Shown in pieces: positions 62,650 through 64,000 of a DNA stretch of 64,000 nt. The stretch comes from Panorpa germanica (lineage: Eukaryota > Arthropoda > Insecta > Mecoptera > Panorpidae). A model generated the notes under the pieces. That model had not been told where the DNA came from. It did not search any database and saw nothing but the letters and a program-made list of their open reading frames with translations. The stretch is from assembly GCA_963678705.1 (NCBI GenBank), contig OY783212.1, positions 17,856,001 through 17,920,000 on the forward strand, given 5' to 3'. A program made the translations under genes and the position numbers. The stretch's first letter is position 1. Each line of letters opens with the position of its first letter.

Positions 62650-64000
62650 ATGCATATAAATAAGTAACTGACCCGACAGACGTTGTCCTGTCCAAATTTC
62701 AACAAACTGAATCAATTTTTCGTCACTATTAGCTTGATTCACAATTTGACTATCAGCTGTCAAACGCATTTTGCGCAAATAGTAGCAAAAATCTAATAGA
62801 AAAAAGCACTTTAGAATTTTTCAATATTCTGAGCAAATTTTCGAATTTTTCGTTCGCTAAAAATTTTATTCAGACTATTACAAACATTTAAAAAAGAATT
62901 AGCCAAACGAATAGTGAATTTAATTTTTATTTATACACATTAAATAGAGCTTAAATATTTTTAATTAGAAGTTAACAGTCAGCAAAATTTTACTTGTAAA
63001 ATTGTAACAGCAGAGAAATTTAGTGATGGTAAGCATTTTGCCACAGTAAAAGCAAAAAATATATGTCTATTAACATTTCTTACTTCCGACCGTATATATT
63101 TCTTGAAGCATTTGTAAATATTTTAAAAGAGAGAAAAATGATAAAATAAATATGTTATTTTATTTGACAGCGCCTGAATTATAGTCAAATATATATACAC
63201 AAAAGACTTTTTTCTGTTATTTTAACTCAAAAATACTGTGGTTTTAACAAAAAAGCTATTTTATCTTATCAATACAGTTAGGAAATGTGAAAAGTTCTTT
63301 TCTTTTGCTATTTTCTGCTGTCCCTATTTATATTTCTATATAACTAATTTTAAAGAAACACGTGTCAATGTTAAGTGGGAGGAAAGATATTACTGATTAT
63401 ATGTACAGGGTATTTTAGAAGTATTTTAAATTATATAAAACAGGGTGATACATAAATATTGTCTATACACAAGGACACAAGTTGTATTTTTTTGGACCTT
63501 ATCTTAACATAAACACACTCAGAAATGAAGGAATTGATCTAACACTTTCAACCCTTTGGTCTTAGCTGTTTTTAGTATTGTATTCATTTTTTACATTTGT
63601 TAATAAGTAGAATAGCACCAATACTAAACAGATTATAATTTATAATTAGTAAATCCTAATTATATCTGACACAAGGATATCTCCTTGAACTTATTGCAGA
63701 ACACAACCATTAAATATTTTCGAAATTATTTATTTTCTATATATTTTTTACCTCCGCATTTTTGTTTCTTAAAATTTATCGATGTGTACCACCGTAGGGT
63801 ATAACGAGGCCAGACCATTTGTTAAAAAAAGGACAAACATCTGTGTTCCCACAGGCTTTTGTTAATCCTTAGGGAACATATATAGGATTATTTTCATTAT
63901 TTACGATTAACCTCATCATTTTTGTATGTTTGAATAAACTCTATTGTTTTGAAAAAGATCAAAGAGGGAAATAAATTATTATACAGCATATGATATAGAG
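62650..64000. other. AT-rich DNA, nothing recognised
   Basis: No exon, RNA gene or repeat from the named families. The upstream exons of GABA-B-R1 probably lie beyond 64000. Confidence 0.5.

Noticed and set aside
1-64000. CRISPR array, operons or bacterial genes
   Set aside because: The repeats are dispersed transposons or a long-period array, and the only clear gene is spliced.

Overview
This is an AT-rich animal genomic window, almost certainly from an insect. It contains most of one spliced protein-coding gene on the minus strand, a nested tRNA gene, and a dense set of transposable elements, mostly short non-autonomous DNA transposons. Phase-compatible GT-AG introns, the closeness of the protein to insect and mammalian GABA-B receptor subunit 1, an R1-like LINE fragment and TTAA- or TA-type MITEs all point to an arthropod. 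I cannot name the species.

Gene: thirteen exons on the minus strand (46731 down to 15134) join without a frame break into 784 codons plus a TAA stop. They encode the metabotropic GABA-B receptor subunit 1: most of the Venus-flytrap ligand-binding domain, seven membrane helices, a coiled coil and a C-terminal tail. The signal peptide and the first part of the ligand-binding lobe lie on one or more upstream exons that I could not find between 46732 and 64000. Intron sizes run from 65 bp to about 13.7 kb. The short introns look clean, and most longer ones hold identifiable mobile elements. Two insertions sit 5 and 8 nt after a 5' splice site.

Layout: 1-14600 is downstream of the gene and is AT-rich DNA with MITEs. 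14611-25722 holds exons 13 to 3, with MITE-filled introns and a tRNA-Gly(UCC) gene on the opposite strand in intron 4. 25723-39390 is intron 2, with a tandem Helitron-like array (three units of about 0.8-0.9 kb plus older decayed material), a hAT-like element with an 8-bp target duplication and a LINE 3' fragment. 39391-46731 holds exons 2 and 1 and intron 1. 46732-64000 is upstream DNA, mostly repeats and featureless AT-rich sequence.

No CRISPR array, prokaryotic operon or viral gene was seen. The most notable items are the splice-site-adjacent MITE insertions, the Helitron-like head-to-tail array with 3' hairpins, a TIR element carrying a cysteine-containing ORF, and an interspersed octamer, TACGAGTA, that is clearly over-represented.
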